Positions 17,155-26,394 of a stretch of DNA of 64,000 nt are shown here, piece by piece. A program made the position numbers and the translations under genes. Numbering within the stretch: position 1 is the stretch's first letter; each line of letters opens with the position of its first letter. Source of the stretch: Alkalibacterium putridalgicola (GTDB taxonomy: Bacteria > Bacillota > Bacilli > Lactobacillales > Carnobacteriaceae_A); NCBI RefSeq assembly GCF_900109825.1, contig NZ_FOBL01000002.1, positions 1 to 64,000 of the forward strand. The letters run 5' to 3'. The notes below the pieces were generated by a model. The model searched no databases. It was not told the origin of the DNA and saw only the letters and a program-made list of their open reading frames with translations.

Positions 17155-18420
17155 ATGAATAGCAAATTTTCAAAATTATTAAAGGGTAGTGCAATGCTGG
17201 CAACTTTAAGTTTGCTTGGAGCTTGCGGAAGTGATGATGCAGATACGGGAGAAAATTCAGAAGGCACTGAAGGTTCAGTCGATGAACTGTCAGTTTGGAT
17301 AATGGGTGACGGAAACGAACAGGCTCAAGGGATTTTTGACGCCTACACGGAAGAAACTGGTATTGATATCAATTTGCAAAGTATTCCTTGGTCATCAGCT
17401 CATGACAGATTGTTGACAGCTGTAGCATCTGGAGAAGGTCCAGATGTCGTTCAAATGGGTTCCTCTTATATGGCTGAATTTACTGATGCAGGTGCTCTTG
17501 CAGACTTAACAGAATACGTTGAATCAAATGATGCCTTAAGTGCAGATAAATTCTACGAAGGAAATATAAACACGACTGAGATAGACGGATCTTATTACGG
17601 TATACCTTGGTATACAGAAACACGTGCTTTATACTATCGTACCGATTTGTTAGAAGAAGTAGGTTATCCAGAAGGACCAAGTACATGGGAAGAATTATAC
17701 GATGCATCTATGCAGTTGAGTGAAAGAGGAGAAGATATGTATGGATTTGATATCAACTTCCAAGAGCAGACTTTCGGGTTTATGTTTGCTCGACAAAATG
17801 GTTCAGAACTCATTACTGAAGATGGTGAAGCGGTATTAAATGAACCAGAATTTGTAGAAGCAATTGAATATCTTAAGCAATTCACTGACAATGGAGCTTC
17901 ACCGAGCCAGGATCTAGGATTAGAGCTGTCGCAAACATTTGGTGGAGACGGTGTTGTACCAATGTTTATAAGTGGCCCATGGTCTATGACTAACATAAAC
18001 AATGAAACAACTGATATTGAAGGAAAGTGGTCTGTAAGAACATTACCTGAAGGACCTGAAAACAATATGTCCAATACAGGCGGAGCTAACTTATCTGTTT
18101 GGAGCAGTTCGGAAAATGTAGAAGAAGCTGTCGATTTGATCGAACACATGACAAGTACAGAAAGCTTACTGACATATTACGAAAACACAAGCTCATTACC
18201 AGCTCGTATGGAAACTTGGGAAGAAGAACCCTTCCAGGACGAATTAATACAAGTATTCGGAGAGCAGCTTGAAAGTTCAGAGCATATGCCGGTGATCGAA
18301 GAATGGGCTTCCATTTCTCAATCATATTTATCAACATTTGAATCAATCATGATTGGTGGAGCTGACACTCAAGAAGCACTTGATAACTTTAATGCAGAAG
18401 TACAGAGCATGCTAGATTAA
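17155..18420 (+). CDS. Sugar ABC transporter solute-binding lipoprotein
   Basis: A 421-residue extracellular binding protein with a lipoprotein signal peptide (lipobox LGAC, Cys24) and a short acidic linker. The mature part has the family 1 binding-protein fold (LSVWIMGDGNEQAQGIFDAY...). Placed between the GH3/phosphorylase pair and two permeases, it should bind the beta-gluco-oligosaccharide taken up by the locus. AAGGAGG precedes the ATG. A hairpin follows the stop and probably raises its expression over the permeases. The ATPase is not encoded here; a shared MsmX-type ATPase elsewhere is expected. Confidence 0.88.
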   Translation: MNSKFSKLLKGSAMLATLSLLGACGSDDADTGENSEGTEGSVDELSVWIMGDGNEQAQGIFDAYTEETGIDINLQSIPWSSAHDRLLTAVASGEGPDVVQMGSSYMAEFTDAGALADLTEYVESNDALSADKFYEGNINTTEIDGSYYGIPWYTETRALYYRTDLLEEVGYPEGPSTWEELYDASMQLSERGEDMYGFDINFQEQTFGFMFARQNGSELITEDGEAVLNEPEFVEAIEYLKQFTDNGASPSQDLGLELSQTFGGDGVVPMFISGPWSMTNINNETTDIEGKWSVRTLPEGPENNMSNTGGANLSVWSSSENVEEAVDLIEHMTSTESLLTYYENTSSLPARMETWEEEPFQDELIQVFGEQLESSEHMPVIEEWASISQSYLSTFESIMIGGADTQEALDNFNAEVQSMLD

Positions 18421-18429
18421 TAGAAGTTA

Positions 18430-18470
18430 GACTCAGAGAATAGAATACGTTCAATTCTCTGAGTCTCTTT
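18430..18470 (+). terminator. Partial terminator between binding protein and permeases
   Basis: A 12-bp stem GACTCAGAGAAT/ATTCTCTGAGTC followed by a T-rich stretch. Intra-operon hairpins here usually give excess binding protein. Confidence 0.75.
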
Positions 18471-18491
18471 TCTTAGAAAGGAAAATAAATT

Positions 18492-19373
18492 ATGAAAAGT
18501 AAAAAAGCACCTTATTTTTTTATTGCCCCTGCGCTGTTCTTGTTGTTAGTGTTTTCGATAATACCGATTTTCTTAGCCTTATTTATCAGTTTTACTGACA
18601 TGAGTCTAGCAGGCTTAGCAGATTATTCTAGAGTGAGTTTTATTGGTATGGAAAATTATTCAACTATCATTAACGATCAAGTATTTATTAAGTCGATTCA
18701 AAATACACTTTTTTACGTGGTTTTCGGAGTCCCCTTAGTCATACTTTTTTCTATGACCATTGCGATCCTGATAAAGCTTGGGGATAACAAGTTCTTCTCT
18801 ATGATGAGAGTAGTCTTTTATTCTCCTTCGATCACGAATATCGTAGCGGTAGCTTTAGTTTGGACGTTCTTATTCAATCCTAGTCAGCATATTGGTTTAC
18901 TTAATCAGTTTCTAGCTTGGTTTGGAGTTGGCCCAGTAGGTTGGCTTACAGATACAGATATCTCTAAAATTTCACTAGGGATACTAGCTGTTTGGAGAGC
19001 AATAGGTATAAATATGCTTATCTTCTCAGCTGCATTGCAGAGCATACCTGATTCGATGTATGAGGCTGCCGAACTGGATGGTGCTAATCGATGGCAGCAA
19101 ATATGGAGAATAACGATACCACAATTAAAATTTTCGACATTCTTTGTTGTCGTCACCACGATTATAGGCTGGCTTCAGTTCTTTGAAGAACCGTTCGTTA
19201 TGACTGATGGAGGTCCGCTGAACAGTACGATCAGTGTTGCGCTATTTATTTATAGAAATGGATTCCAGCTAAACAACTTTGGTTACGCAGCAGCAGGATC
19301 ATTATTGCTGTTTATTGCCATAATAATTGCTACATTAGTACAATTTCGCATCCAGAAAATAGATAATAAATAG
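18492..19373 (+). CDS. ABC sugar permease, MalF/UgpA type
   Basis: A 293-residue membrane protein with six predicted helices. The cytoplasmic EAA loop (EAAELDGANRWQQIWRITIP) lies near residue 192, where the ATPase docks. The length and N-terminal FIAPALFLLLVFSIIPI segment are typical of UgpA/LacF-type carbohydrate permeases. GAAAGG precedes the start. It pairs with the next gene. Confidence 0.92.
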   Translation: MKSKKAPYFFIAPALFLLLVFSIIPIFLALFISFTDMSLAGLADYSRVSFIGMENYSTIINDQVFIKSIQNTLFYVVFGVPLVILFSMTIAILIKLGDNKFFSMMRVVFYSPSITNIVAVALVWTFLFNPSQHIGLLNQFLAWFGVGPVGWLTDTDISKISLGILAVWRAIGINMLIFSAALQSIPDSMYEAAELDGANRWQQIWRITIPQLKFSTFFVVVTTIIGWLQFFEEPFVMTDGGPLNSTISVALFIYRNGFQLNNFGYAAAGSLLLFIAIIIATLVQFRIQKIDNK

Positions 19374-19394
19374 TAATCGAAAGAGGTAATTTAA

Positions 19395-20216
19395 ATGATT
19401 AATGTTGATAAAAAGACAAAACTGGTAATTGGCATAGTATTGGCAGTTTGGGGAGCTATGACTATTGTTCCATTTTTCTGGATGATTCTGGCAGCTTTTA
19501 AAACAAATGCAGAAATTGTTGCTGTTGATCAGAACCTATTACCGGAACAATGGACATTCGAAAATTTTAGTATCTTATTTGAACGTTTGAACTTTGATGT
19601 TTACTTTATTAATACGGTCATTATCACCGTGTTAAGTTTCATTGGTTTGTTTTTAAACGCGATGGCAGGCTTTGCATTCGCCCATTATGATTTCAAAGGT
19701 AAAGAGTTCTTGTTTCTAATGGTACTTGCTACGATGATGATACCAGGGCAAGTAACGATGATACCGGTATATCTTATTCTGAATCAAATCGGCTTAACTA
19801 ATACTTACTTGGGTATTGTTTTACCAAGCCTGACTAGTGCATTTGGTATTTTCCTGTTCAGACAATTCTTCTCAAGTATTTCAGAAGAGTTTTTTGAAGC
19901 TGCCCGGTTAGATGGAGCCAGTGAATTTTATGTTTTCTTTAGAGTTGCACTGCCGTTGTCCACTCCTATCTTGGCTGTACAAGGCATCCTTACGTTTATT
20001 GGGGGATGGAACTCATTCCTATGGCCATTGATCATAGCTAACGATCAAAGGTACTATACTTTATCTGTGGGACTTCAGTTACTTCAAGGACAACACGCTT
20101 CTAATCATGCGTTGCAGATGGCAGGAGCGGCCTTTATGGTAATTCCGATCTTAATTATATTTATCGCTCTACAGAAATACATTTTAACTGGCTTTGACAT
20201 TTCTGGTGGAAAATAA
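19395..20216 (+). CDS. ABC sugar permease, MalG/UgpE type
   Basis: A 273-residue second permease subunit with EAA loop EAARLDGASEFYVFFRVALP near residue 168 and six helices. It starts 21 bases after the previous stop, behind AAAGAGG. Together with the preceding permease and the lipoprotein it forms the import system of the first glucan locus. Confidence 0.92.
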   Translation: MINVDKKTKLVIGIVLAVWGAMTIVPFFWMILAAFKTNAEIVAVDQNLLPEQWTFENFSILFERLNFDVYFINTVIITVLSFIGLFLNAMAGFAFAHYDFKGKEFLFLMVLATMMIPGQVTMIPVYLILNQIGLTNTYLGIVLPSLTSAFGIFLFRQFFSSISEEFFEAARLDGASEFYVFFRVALPLSTPILAVQGILTFIGGWNSFLWPLIIANDQRYYTLSVGLQLLQGQHASNHALQMAGAAFMVIPILIIFIALQKYILTGFDISGGK

Positions 20217-20251
20217 ATCTGCTAAAAGTTTAGAGAATAAATGAAATTAGA

Positions 20252-20288
20252 AAAACTCAGTAGAGCTGTCTTTACTGAGTTTTTTTAA
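20252..20288 (+). terminator. Terminator after permeases
   Basis: AAAACTCAGTA/TACTGAGTTTT stem with a T-run, ahead of the sulfatase gene. Confidence 0.8.
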
Positions 20289-20311
20289 TAAAATGGAGGA
20301 AATCAAAAACT

Positions 20312-21772
20312 ATGAAAATATTAATAATAGATGTGGATTCTCTCAGGCCTGACCATTTAGGATGTTACGGATACCATAGAAATACATCACCAAATATTGA
20401 TGAGATCGCTGAAAAAGGTGTACGATTTACCAATTATTATACATCTGATGCACCCTGTATGCCTTCTAGAACGGCGCTCACTACGGGTAAAATGGGTATC
20501 CGTACAGGCCTTGTGAATCACGGGGGAAAAGCATCGAAAATGCGTGTGTCTGAGCAAAATCTGGATTTCAAGGATAACCTTGATTTGTATAGTTTTGCCG
20601 GTATCTTTAGACAAAAAGGAATGGATACAGCTCTGATCAGTACATTTGCAGAACGTCATTCAGCTTGGCATTTCAACGCTGGATGGCAGGAAGTATTGAA
20701 CATTGGCAAGCTGGGTGAAGAAATTGCTTCAGATGTTACACCCATGGCACTTGAATGGTTAAAGAAAAAAGAAGGACAAGATGACTGGGTTTTGTATCTG
20801 AATTATTGGGATCCGCACACACCATATCGTACACCAGTTGATTATGGGGAACCATTTGGAAACGATCCTTTACCTGAGTGGCTGACGGAAGAAAAACTGC
20901 GCTCAGACAGGGAACTGGTCGGTCCACATTCAGCAAGAGAAGTGGATATGTTCTGGAACACTCCGATCGCAGGTTACCCGAGACATATATCAGAAATAAA
21001 AGACATGGAGGATATGCGTAAGCTTATTGACGGTTATGATACAGGTGTGCGTTACATGGATGATCATCTAGGGAAAGTCTTTCTAGAACTAAAAAGACAG
21101 AAGATATATGATGATGTACTGATCATAATCACTGGTGACCATGGAGAGAATTTAGGAGAGCTAGGAATTTATGCTGAGCACGGAACTGCAGATCAATACA
21201 CCTGTAATATCCCAATGATCATAAAATATCCTGACTTAGTCGAAGGACATGTAGACAATGAACTTCACTACAGTTTGGATCTGCTACCCACATTGACTGA
21301 CTTACTTGATGCTGAACCAAGTGATGACTGGGATGGGCAGTCTTTTGTATCCACGTTAACTGAGGGAATACCAAATGGACGAAACTCTCTTGTATTGAGT
21401 CAAAATGCACATGTATGTCAACGAAGCGTAAGGTTTGAAGATTGGCTATATATACGCACGTATCACGATGGTTATCATTTATTTGATAAACATCAGCTTT
21501 ATAATCTCAAGGATGATCCTCATGAAACCAGGAATCTTGCTTCAGAGTATCCCGATATCGTTAAGGATGCGGTTGTTATTCTCATGGACTGGCATGATGA
21601 TATGATGAGTAGAATGAATAAACCACATGATCCTATGTGGACCGTCCTTGAAGAAGGTGGACCCTACCATGCTAATGGTCATTTGGAAATGTATATAAAT
21701 GAACGACTTATACCTACCGGAAGAATCGAAGCAGCAGAAAAATTAAAAGAGAGACACCTGAAAGAATTTTAA
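20312..21772 (+). CDS. Cysteine-type sulfatase
   Basis: A 486-residue S1-type sulfatase. The N-terminal metal motif DVDSLRPDH (from about 7) is present. CMPSR at 49-53 is the C-x-P-S-R signature whose Cys is matured to formylglycine, and GDHGE near 275-279 supplies further ligands. No signal peptide is seen, so the substrate should be intracellular, an imported sulfated sugar. No formylglycine-generating enzyme or radical-SAM maturase is encoded in the window. Its presence in a glucan phosphorolysis locus is unusual. A phosphatase-like activity on another ester cannot be excluded. Confidence 0.82.
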   Translation: MKILIIDVDSLRPDHLGCYGYHRNTSPNIDEIAEKGVRFTNYYTSDAPCMPSRTALTTGKMGIRTGLVNHGGKASKMRVSEQNLDFKDNLDLYSFAGIFRQKGMDTALISTFAERHSAWHFNAGWQEVLNIGKLGEEIASDVTPMALEWLKKKEGQDDWVLYLNYWDPHTPYRTPVDYGEPFGNDPLPEWLTEEKLRSDRELVGPHSAREVDMFWNTPIAGYPRHISEIKDMEDMRKLIDGYDTGVRYMDDHLGKVFLELKRQKIYDDVLIIITGDHGENLGELGIYAEHGTADQYTCNIPMIIKYPDLVEGHVDNELHYSLDLLPTLTDLLDAEPSDDWDGQSFVSTLTEGIPNGRNSLVLSQNAHVCQRSVRFEDWLYIRTYHDGYHLFDKHQLYNLKDDPHETRNLASEYPDIVKDAVVILMDWHDDMMSRMNKPHDPMWTVLEEGGPYHANGHLEMYINERLIPTGRIEAAEKLKERHLKEF

Positions 21773-21844
21773 TAAAGATCACAACTAAATGATAAATTTA
21801 TAGTATAGTTAAAAGACAAGTATAAATTGGAAAAGGTGATTGTA

Positions 21845-22786
21845 ATGGTAGGTATACGAGATATAGCAAATAAAGCTGAAGTGTCCATTTCCACTGTTTC
21901 TTACGCATTGAACGGTAGTCCCAGAGTAAGCGAAGCTACGAGAAAAAGGATCCTCGATATTGCTAATGAAATGAATTATATTCCTAATATGGCAGGACAG
22001 AATTTGAGAAGACAAAATACAAATATTATTGCAGTTTATTTATCTTCTTATCAGGGAACTTTTTATTCGGAGCTTTTAGAGAGTATGAATAAGCAAGCTA
22101 ATGAACTTGGTCTGGAATTGATCGTTTGTTCAGGTCAACGTTCGCACTTGTTTCTACCTCAAAAGATGATCGATGGGATACTCGTTCTAGACATGACGTA
22201 TTCTAACGAGGAACTGATCAAATATGCGAATATGGGTTATCCGATCGTGCTGTTGGACAGAGAGCTGAATCACGATAAGATCCGTTCCGTGCTTCTTAAT
22301 AATAAATCAGGGACCAGAGAAGCGATGTATTCATTGATAGATAAAAAAGTGACCAAAATATTTGTCATATCTGGACCGGCTAACAACCACGATAGTGCCG
22401 AACGGACCAAAGCAGCTATTGACGTAGCAAATAAGTATAGTATTGATTATGAAATTATTGAAGGAAATTTTAATGAAAAATCTGGATATGAAGCAGCTGA
22501 AAGAATGACTATTGGAAAAAGTGAATGTGTGGGTATTTTTGCCTTAAATGACGAGATGGCATTAGGAGCATTTAATTACATTAAAGAAGATTCAAATATT
22601 TCAATAAATGATGTTTACATCCACGGTTTTGACAAAATTCAGGTTACTCAATATCTGAACCCGAGGATTCAAAGTGTATCTTACTCCAAAGAAGACTGGG
22701 GCCAGATTGCTGTTGAGACCCTTGATAAATTGATAAAAGGAACACCGGTAGAGAATCATATTATACCTACGTACTTTGAGAATTAG
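21845..22786 (+). CDS. LacI-family regulator of the first glucan locus
   Basis: A 313-residue LacI-type repressor. The HTH begins at residue 3 (IRDIANKAEVSISTVSYALNG) with the hinge helix near 50 and a periplasmic-binding-protein-like effector domain behind it. In the recognition helix the base-reading positions are I-S and Y, different from the second LacI protein in the window (I-A and K), which fits the two operator types seen. The start at 21845 follows AAAGGTGA. It most likely binds the AACGTT-centred palindromes at 11507, 17086 and 17122, and perhaps 463. Confidence 0.88.
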   Translation: MVGIRDIANKAEVSISTVSYALNGSPRVSEATRKRILDIANEMNYIPNMAGQNLRRQNTNIIAVYLSSYQGTFYSELLESMNKQANELGLELIVCSGQRSHLFLPQKMIDGILVLDMTYSNEELIKYANMGYPIVLLDRELNHDKIRSVLLNNKSGTREAMYSLIDKKVTKIFVISGPANNHDSAERTKAAIDVANKYSIDYEIIEGNFNEKSGYEAAERMTIGKSECVGIFALNDEMALGAFNYIKEDSNISINDVYIHGFDKIQVTQYLNPRIQSVSYSKEDWGQIAVETLDKLIKGTPVENHIIPTYFEN

Positions 22787-22804
22787 ATATAGAGGAGATA
22801 AAGT

Positions 22805-24430
22805 ATGACTTGGTGGAAAAACGCAGTAATGTATCAGATTTATCCTAGAAGTTTTCAGGATTCAAACGGAGATGGCATCGGAGATATACCCGGCATCATC
22901 AGTCGGCTTGATTACCTTCAAAAGCTTGGTGTGACGGGTATATGGTTAAGCCCAGTATACGATTCACCAAATGATGATAACGGTTATGATATAAGTAATT
23001 ACAGAAAAATTCATCCTGACTTTGGAACCATGGCGGATATGGATAGACTTATAGAAGAAGCCAATAAAAGAAATATTAAACTGGTGATGGATTTGGTCGT
23101 TAACCATACATCTGATGAACATCGATGGTTTGAAGAGGCTTTAAAAGATGAAGAGAATAAATATAGAGATTACTATATTTGGAGAGATCCAGTAAATGGA
23201 AAGGAACCAAACGAGCTGGTGTCGATGTTCGGTGGATCCGCATGGGAATTCGATGAAGCATCAGGTCAATACTACCTGCATTTATACAGTAAGAAGCAGC
23301 CAGACTTGAACTGGGCGAACAGAGAAGTAAGGTTTGCAGTTTACGACATGATGAATTTCTGGCTGGACAAAGGTATTGGCGGTTTTCGCATGGATGTGAT
23401 CGATCTTATTGGTAAAGATCCGGATAAAATGATTACAGGGAATGGGCCTAAACTCCATGAGTATTTAAAGGAGATGCATCAAGAAACACTTAAAGGAAGA
23501 GATGTCATGACTGTCGGAGAAACCTGGGGAGTTACGCCAGAAACTGCTCCTTTATTCGCTTCACCGGACAGAAAAGAACTTTCTATGGTCTTCCAGTTTG
23601 AACATTTAACCTTGGATGAGGAACCGGGGACCTCTAAATGGGACTTGCTGGATCTCGATTTCCTAAAATTAAAACAAGTGTTTAAGAAATGGCAGACAGA
23701 ACTGCCTGATAAAACGTGGAACAGTTTATTCTGGAATAACCATGATACACCACGAATCGTATCGCGTTGGGGGAGTGATGGTAAATATAGAGAGAGCAGT
23801 GCAAAGATGTTTGCTATTTTACTTCACATGATGAAAGGGACGCCGTATATTTATCAAGGTGAAGAAATCGGGATGGTCAATCGTCCGATTAAAGATATTT
23901 CTCAAGCCGAAGATATTGAATCTATAAACCTTTATCATGAAAGAATAAAAAAAGGCTATACACACGAAGATGTGATCCACTCGATCAATGCTAAAGGAAG
24001 AGATAATGCCCGGACTCCGGTTCAATGGGATACAACGGACAACGCTGGATTTACAACAGGCAAACCATGGCTTGAAGTTAACACAAATTATAGTATTATA
24101 AACGTTGAGGATAATTTAAGACAGCCTGATTCGGTTTTTTACACATATAAGAAATTGATTCGGTTGAGGAAAGAAAATAAAGTAGTAATTTATGGAGAAT
24201 TCACAATGCTTTTAGAAAATCATCCACAGTTGTTTGCTTATGAGCGGTCCTATAAAGGAGAAGTATGGATAGTCGTGGCTAACTTCAGTGATCAACCATG
24301 CCAAGCTTCCTTATATAAAGAAAGAACAGAATTCGAACTCATACTTTCTTCAACAGATAAAGAAACGTATGACCTAAATGATTTACTTTTAGCCCCATAC
24401 GAAGCGTTTATTGTTAAAAAAAAAGAGTAG
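22805..24430 (+). CDS. GH13 alpha-glucosidase (oligo-1,6-glucosidase type)
   Basis: A 541-residue GH13 enzyme beginning WWKNAVMYQIYPRSFQDSNGDGIGD, typical of the oligo-1,6-glucosidase/sucrose-isomerase subgroup. Catalytic residues are Asp197 (FRMDV), Glu239 (VGETWG) and Asp314 (NHDTPR). It is cytoplasmic. The gene follows the LacI gene by 18 bases behind AGAGGAG and closes the locus. An alpha-glucosidase in a beta-glucan operon suggests that the imported oligosaccharide also carries alpha-linked glucose, or that the locus serves more than one sugar. Confidence 0.88.
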   Translation: MTWWKNAVMYQIYPRSFQDSNGDGIGDIPGIISRLDYLQKLGVTGIWLSPVYDSPNDDNGYDISNYRKIHPDFGTMADMDRLIEEANKRNIKLVMDLVVNHTSDEHRWFEEALKDEENKYRDYYIWRDPVNGKEPNELVSMFGGSAWEFDEASGQYYLHLYSKKQPDLNWANREVRFAVYDMMNFWLDKGIGGFRMDVIDLIGKDPDKMITGNGPKLHEYLKEMHQETLKGRDVMTVGETWGVTPETAPLFASPDRKELSMVFQFEHLTLDEEPGTSKWDLLDLDFLKLKQVFKKWQTELPDKTWNSLFWNNHDTPRIVSRWGSDGKYRESSAKMFAILLHMMKGTPYIYQGEEIGMVNRPIKDISQAEDIESINLYHERIKKGYTHEDVIHSINAKGRDNARTPVQWDTTDNAGFTTGKPWLEVNTNYSIINVEDNLRQPDSVFYTYKKLIRLRKENKVVIYGEFTMLLENHPQLFAYERSYKGEVWIVVANFSDQPCQASLYKERTEFELILSSTDKETYDLNDLLLAPYEAFIVKKKE

Positions 24431-24506
24431 AAGTCAGAATGCTTTAGCATTTTTTGAGCTAGATGATTAAAAATCTATTAAACTATTTAGATAATTACGT
24501 TTATAT

Positions 24507-24545
24507 AAAAAAGCCGGTTCCCCGATTTAATGGGACCGGCTTTTA
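24507..24545. terminator. Bidirectional terminator
   Basis: AAAAAAGCCGGTTCCC pairs with GGGACCGGCTTTT; it separates converging GH13 (+) and aldo-keto reductase (-). Confidence 0.88.
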
Positions 24546-24552
24546 ACTTACC

Positions 24553-25350
24553 TTAGATCAACTCATTGACTTCCTTGATCTCGTCCTCTGTTAATGTAAA
24601 GTCGAAAAGGTCGGCATTGTCTCTGATATGTTCTTTGTTTCCTGAACGGGGGATAGGGATCGTACCGACTTCGATGGTCCAGCGCAAAGCGATCTGTTCG
24701 GGTGTTTTGTGATACTTTTTCGCCAGTTTCCTGATCACGTCACTGTCAAGCTTTCCTCTTTTGATCGGGGAATAAGCCATGATGAAGATGTTTCGGCTTT
24801 CACAGTACTCTTTCGTTTCCCAGTCGATAGTTCCCGGCGCGAACTTGACCTGATTGATGACGGGCTTGACCGCTGCATTTTCCAGTAATGGCCCAAGATT
24901 ATCCGGTGTAAAATTGGATACGCCGATCGATTTGACTTTTCCGGATTCAAGGACCGCTTCCAATCCTTTCCAGGTATCTATATTGACAGCGTCGTCATCG
25001 TCCGGGGCATGTATGATAAGTAAATCAAGATAATCGAGATTCAATCTCTCAAGACTTTCTTCTAAGGATGTTCTAACACCCTCCACACTCATATCTTCAC
25101 GTTCTACTTTAGTCAGCACGAACAGATCTTCACGCTTGATTGACTCGTTAAGCGCGGTATGGATGCCTTTGCCCACGTCCGTTTCATTGCCGTAATTGGG
25201 AGACGTATCAACAAAACGATAACCCTGTTCCAGTGCATAAGCGACGGATTCTTCAGCTTCCCGCCCTTTCAGCCCGGCTGTCCCGAACCCCATCAAAGGT
25301 ATCCTATAGCCATCATTCAGTTTTAAAGAATCGGTAAATGACTTGCCCAT
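24553..25350 (-). CDS. Aldo-keto reductase
   Basis: A 265-residue NADPH-dependent aldo-keto reductase. The catalytic tetrad is visible: Asp48, Tyr53 (PNYGNE), Lys81 (LTKVE) and His114 (IIHAP). The cofactor motif IPIPRSGNKEHI is near the C-terminus. It would reduce aldehydes or ketones in the cytoplasm; the true substrate is unknown. The start at 25350 is set by AAGGAGG. A longer frame reaching 25410 lacks a ribosome site. It is a monocistronic unit. Confidence 0.88.
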   Translation of the reverse strand: MGKSFTDSLKLNDGYRIPLMGFGTAGLKGREAEESVAYALEQGYRFVDTSPNYGNETDVGKGIHTALNESIKREDLFVLTKVEREDMSVEGVRTSLEESLERLNLDYLDLLIIHAPDDDDAVNIDTWKGLEAVLESGKVKSIGVSNFTPDNLGPLLENAAVKPVINQVKFAPGTIDWETKEYCESRNIFIMAYSPIKRGKLDSDVIRKLAKKYHKTPEQIALRWTIEVGTIPIPRSGNKEHIRDNADLFDFTLTEDEIKEVNELI

Positions 25351-25789
25351 ATTCAGTAAACCTCCTTGGTTAGATAGTTTAAGTTTAATGAAAACGATAT
25401 CAATTTTCAAAGTTTAAGCCCTGAATACGTGTAAGCATCAGCATTTACAAAGGCGTATGAAGTGACCGGAAAGAGGAACAGGTCTTTTTTTAAAAGAATA
25501 AAGGACTAGGAGATGTCTGAAAATTAACTGAGCATACTGATTCCAGACAAAATGATAAGTACTTGATTATAGAAAGGCGGCTTCGTAAATTAATAGCATG
25601 CAGAAAAGACTTTGGATATATGTTTTCCCGATCGATTTGACTTTCGGACAAAATAGGCGCAGACTCACGGTGATGTGACCAGTGACCTGGCAGGCGATGG
25701 ATGGTAAGAAAATTGAAGTAAAGGAAGCTATATACTATTGAACCAGCTAACATAACCGGAACCATTCCTTTAAGGAGGCGATCGATCAT
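25351..25789. other. Gene-free interval
   Basis: Divergent promoter region between the aldo-keto reductase and GNAT genes. A reverse frame of about 100 codons exists, but its composition is not protein-like and it overlaps the GNAT ribosome site, so it is left out. I see no array, hairpin or operator here that I can support. Confidence 0.5.
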
Positions 25790-26359
25790 ATGCATCTAAC
25801 ACCTATTGCATATCTTGAAAATAAATATATTAGAAATATGAAACGGCTCAACAAACAGGCTTTTCTTAAAAGTGAACGCATTCCTTTCGACAAGCTCATG
25901 GATCTATCCAACTCGAATAATTTTGACTTTCTGGCGATCAAAAATGGCGAAACGTTTATAGGGCATTATCTCATAGCTAAAAACCCGGACACTGTTTACA
26001 TCTTTTTCTTTGCGGTCACTAAGAAGCAGCGTTCAAAAGGATACGGCAGACAAATTATCGATGCAATAAAGGAATATTATCCGCACCAGCAGATCGTTCT
26101 AGATATGGTGGAAGTGGATGAAGCTGAACCGCATGCCGGTCAACTGAAAACGAAAAGAGGATTTTACAAACAGAACGGATTTCATGAAACAGGATATGAC
26201 CTTTCATATGCTGGGATGAAGTTTGAACTGCTATGCAGTAAAAAAGCTTTTGATAAAGACAGTTTTTTGGCTTTGCTAACTGAGATAAAGCCGATAATCA
26301 ATACGATCAAACCGGAAACGTTCGAACCCGAACTTTCAGTAAAACTATCCGAAAAATAA
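25790..26359 (+). CDS. GNAT N-acetyltransferase
   Basis: A 189-residue GNAT-fold acetyltransferase. The acetyl-CoA loop is seen as TKKQRSKGYGRQIIDAI (about 81-97), and the last strand is NGFHETGYDLSY. It would transfer acetyl from acetyl-CoA to an amine; substrate unknown. The ATG lies 11 bases after AAGGAGG. Converges on the ASCH gene across a terminator. Confidence 0.85.
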   Translation: MHLTPIAYLENKYIRNMKRLNKQAFLKSERIPFDKLMDLSNSNNFDFLAIKNGETFIGHYLIAKNPDTVYIFFFAVTKKQRSKGYGRQIIDAIKEYYPHQQIVLDMVEVDEAEPHAGQLKTKRGFYKQNGFHETGYDLSYAGMKFELLCSKKAFDKDSFLALLTEIKPIINTIKPETFEPELSVKLSEK

Positions 26360-26361
26360 AC

Positions 26362-26390
26362 AAAAAAGCTGCCCGCCAAGGCAGCTTTTT
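26362..26390. terminator. Bidirectional terminator
   Basis: AAAAAAGCTGCC/GGCAGCTTTTT with a 6-base loop, between GNAT (+) and ASCH (-). Confidence 0.88.
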
Positions 26391-26394
26391 CTGA

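Noticed and set aside
25515-25660. Another 51-bp array near 25.5 kb
   Set aside because: Only two loosely similar TTC..GACA segments about 102 bp apart, with nothing at the midpoint.
25490-25795. Reverse-strand frame of about 100 codons before the GNAT gene
   Set aside because: It overlaps the GNAT ribosome site, has no good ribosome site of its own and shows no protein-like composition.
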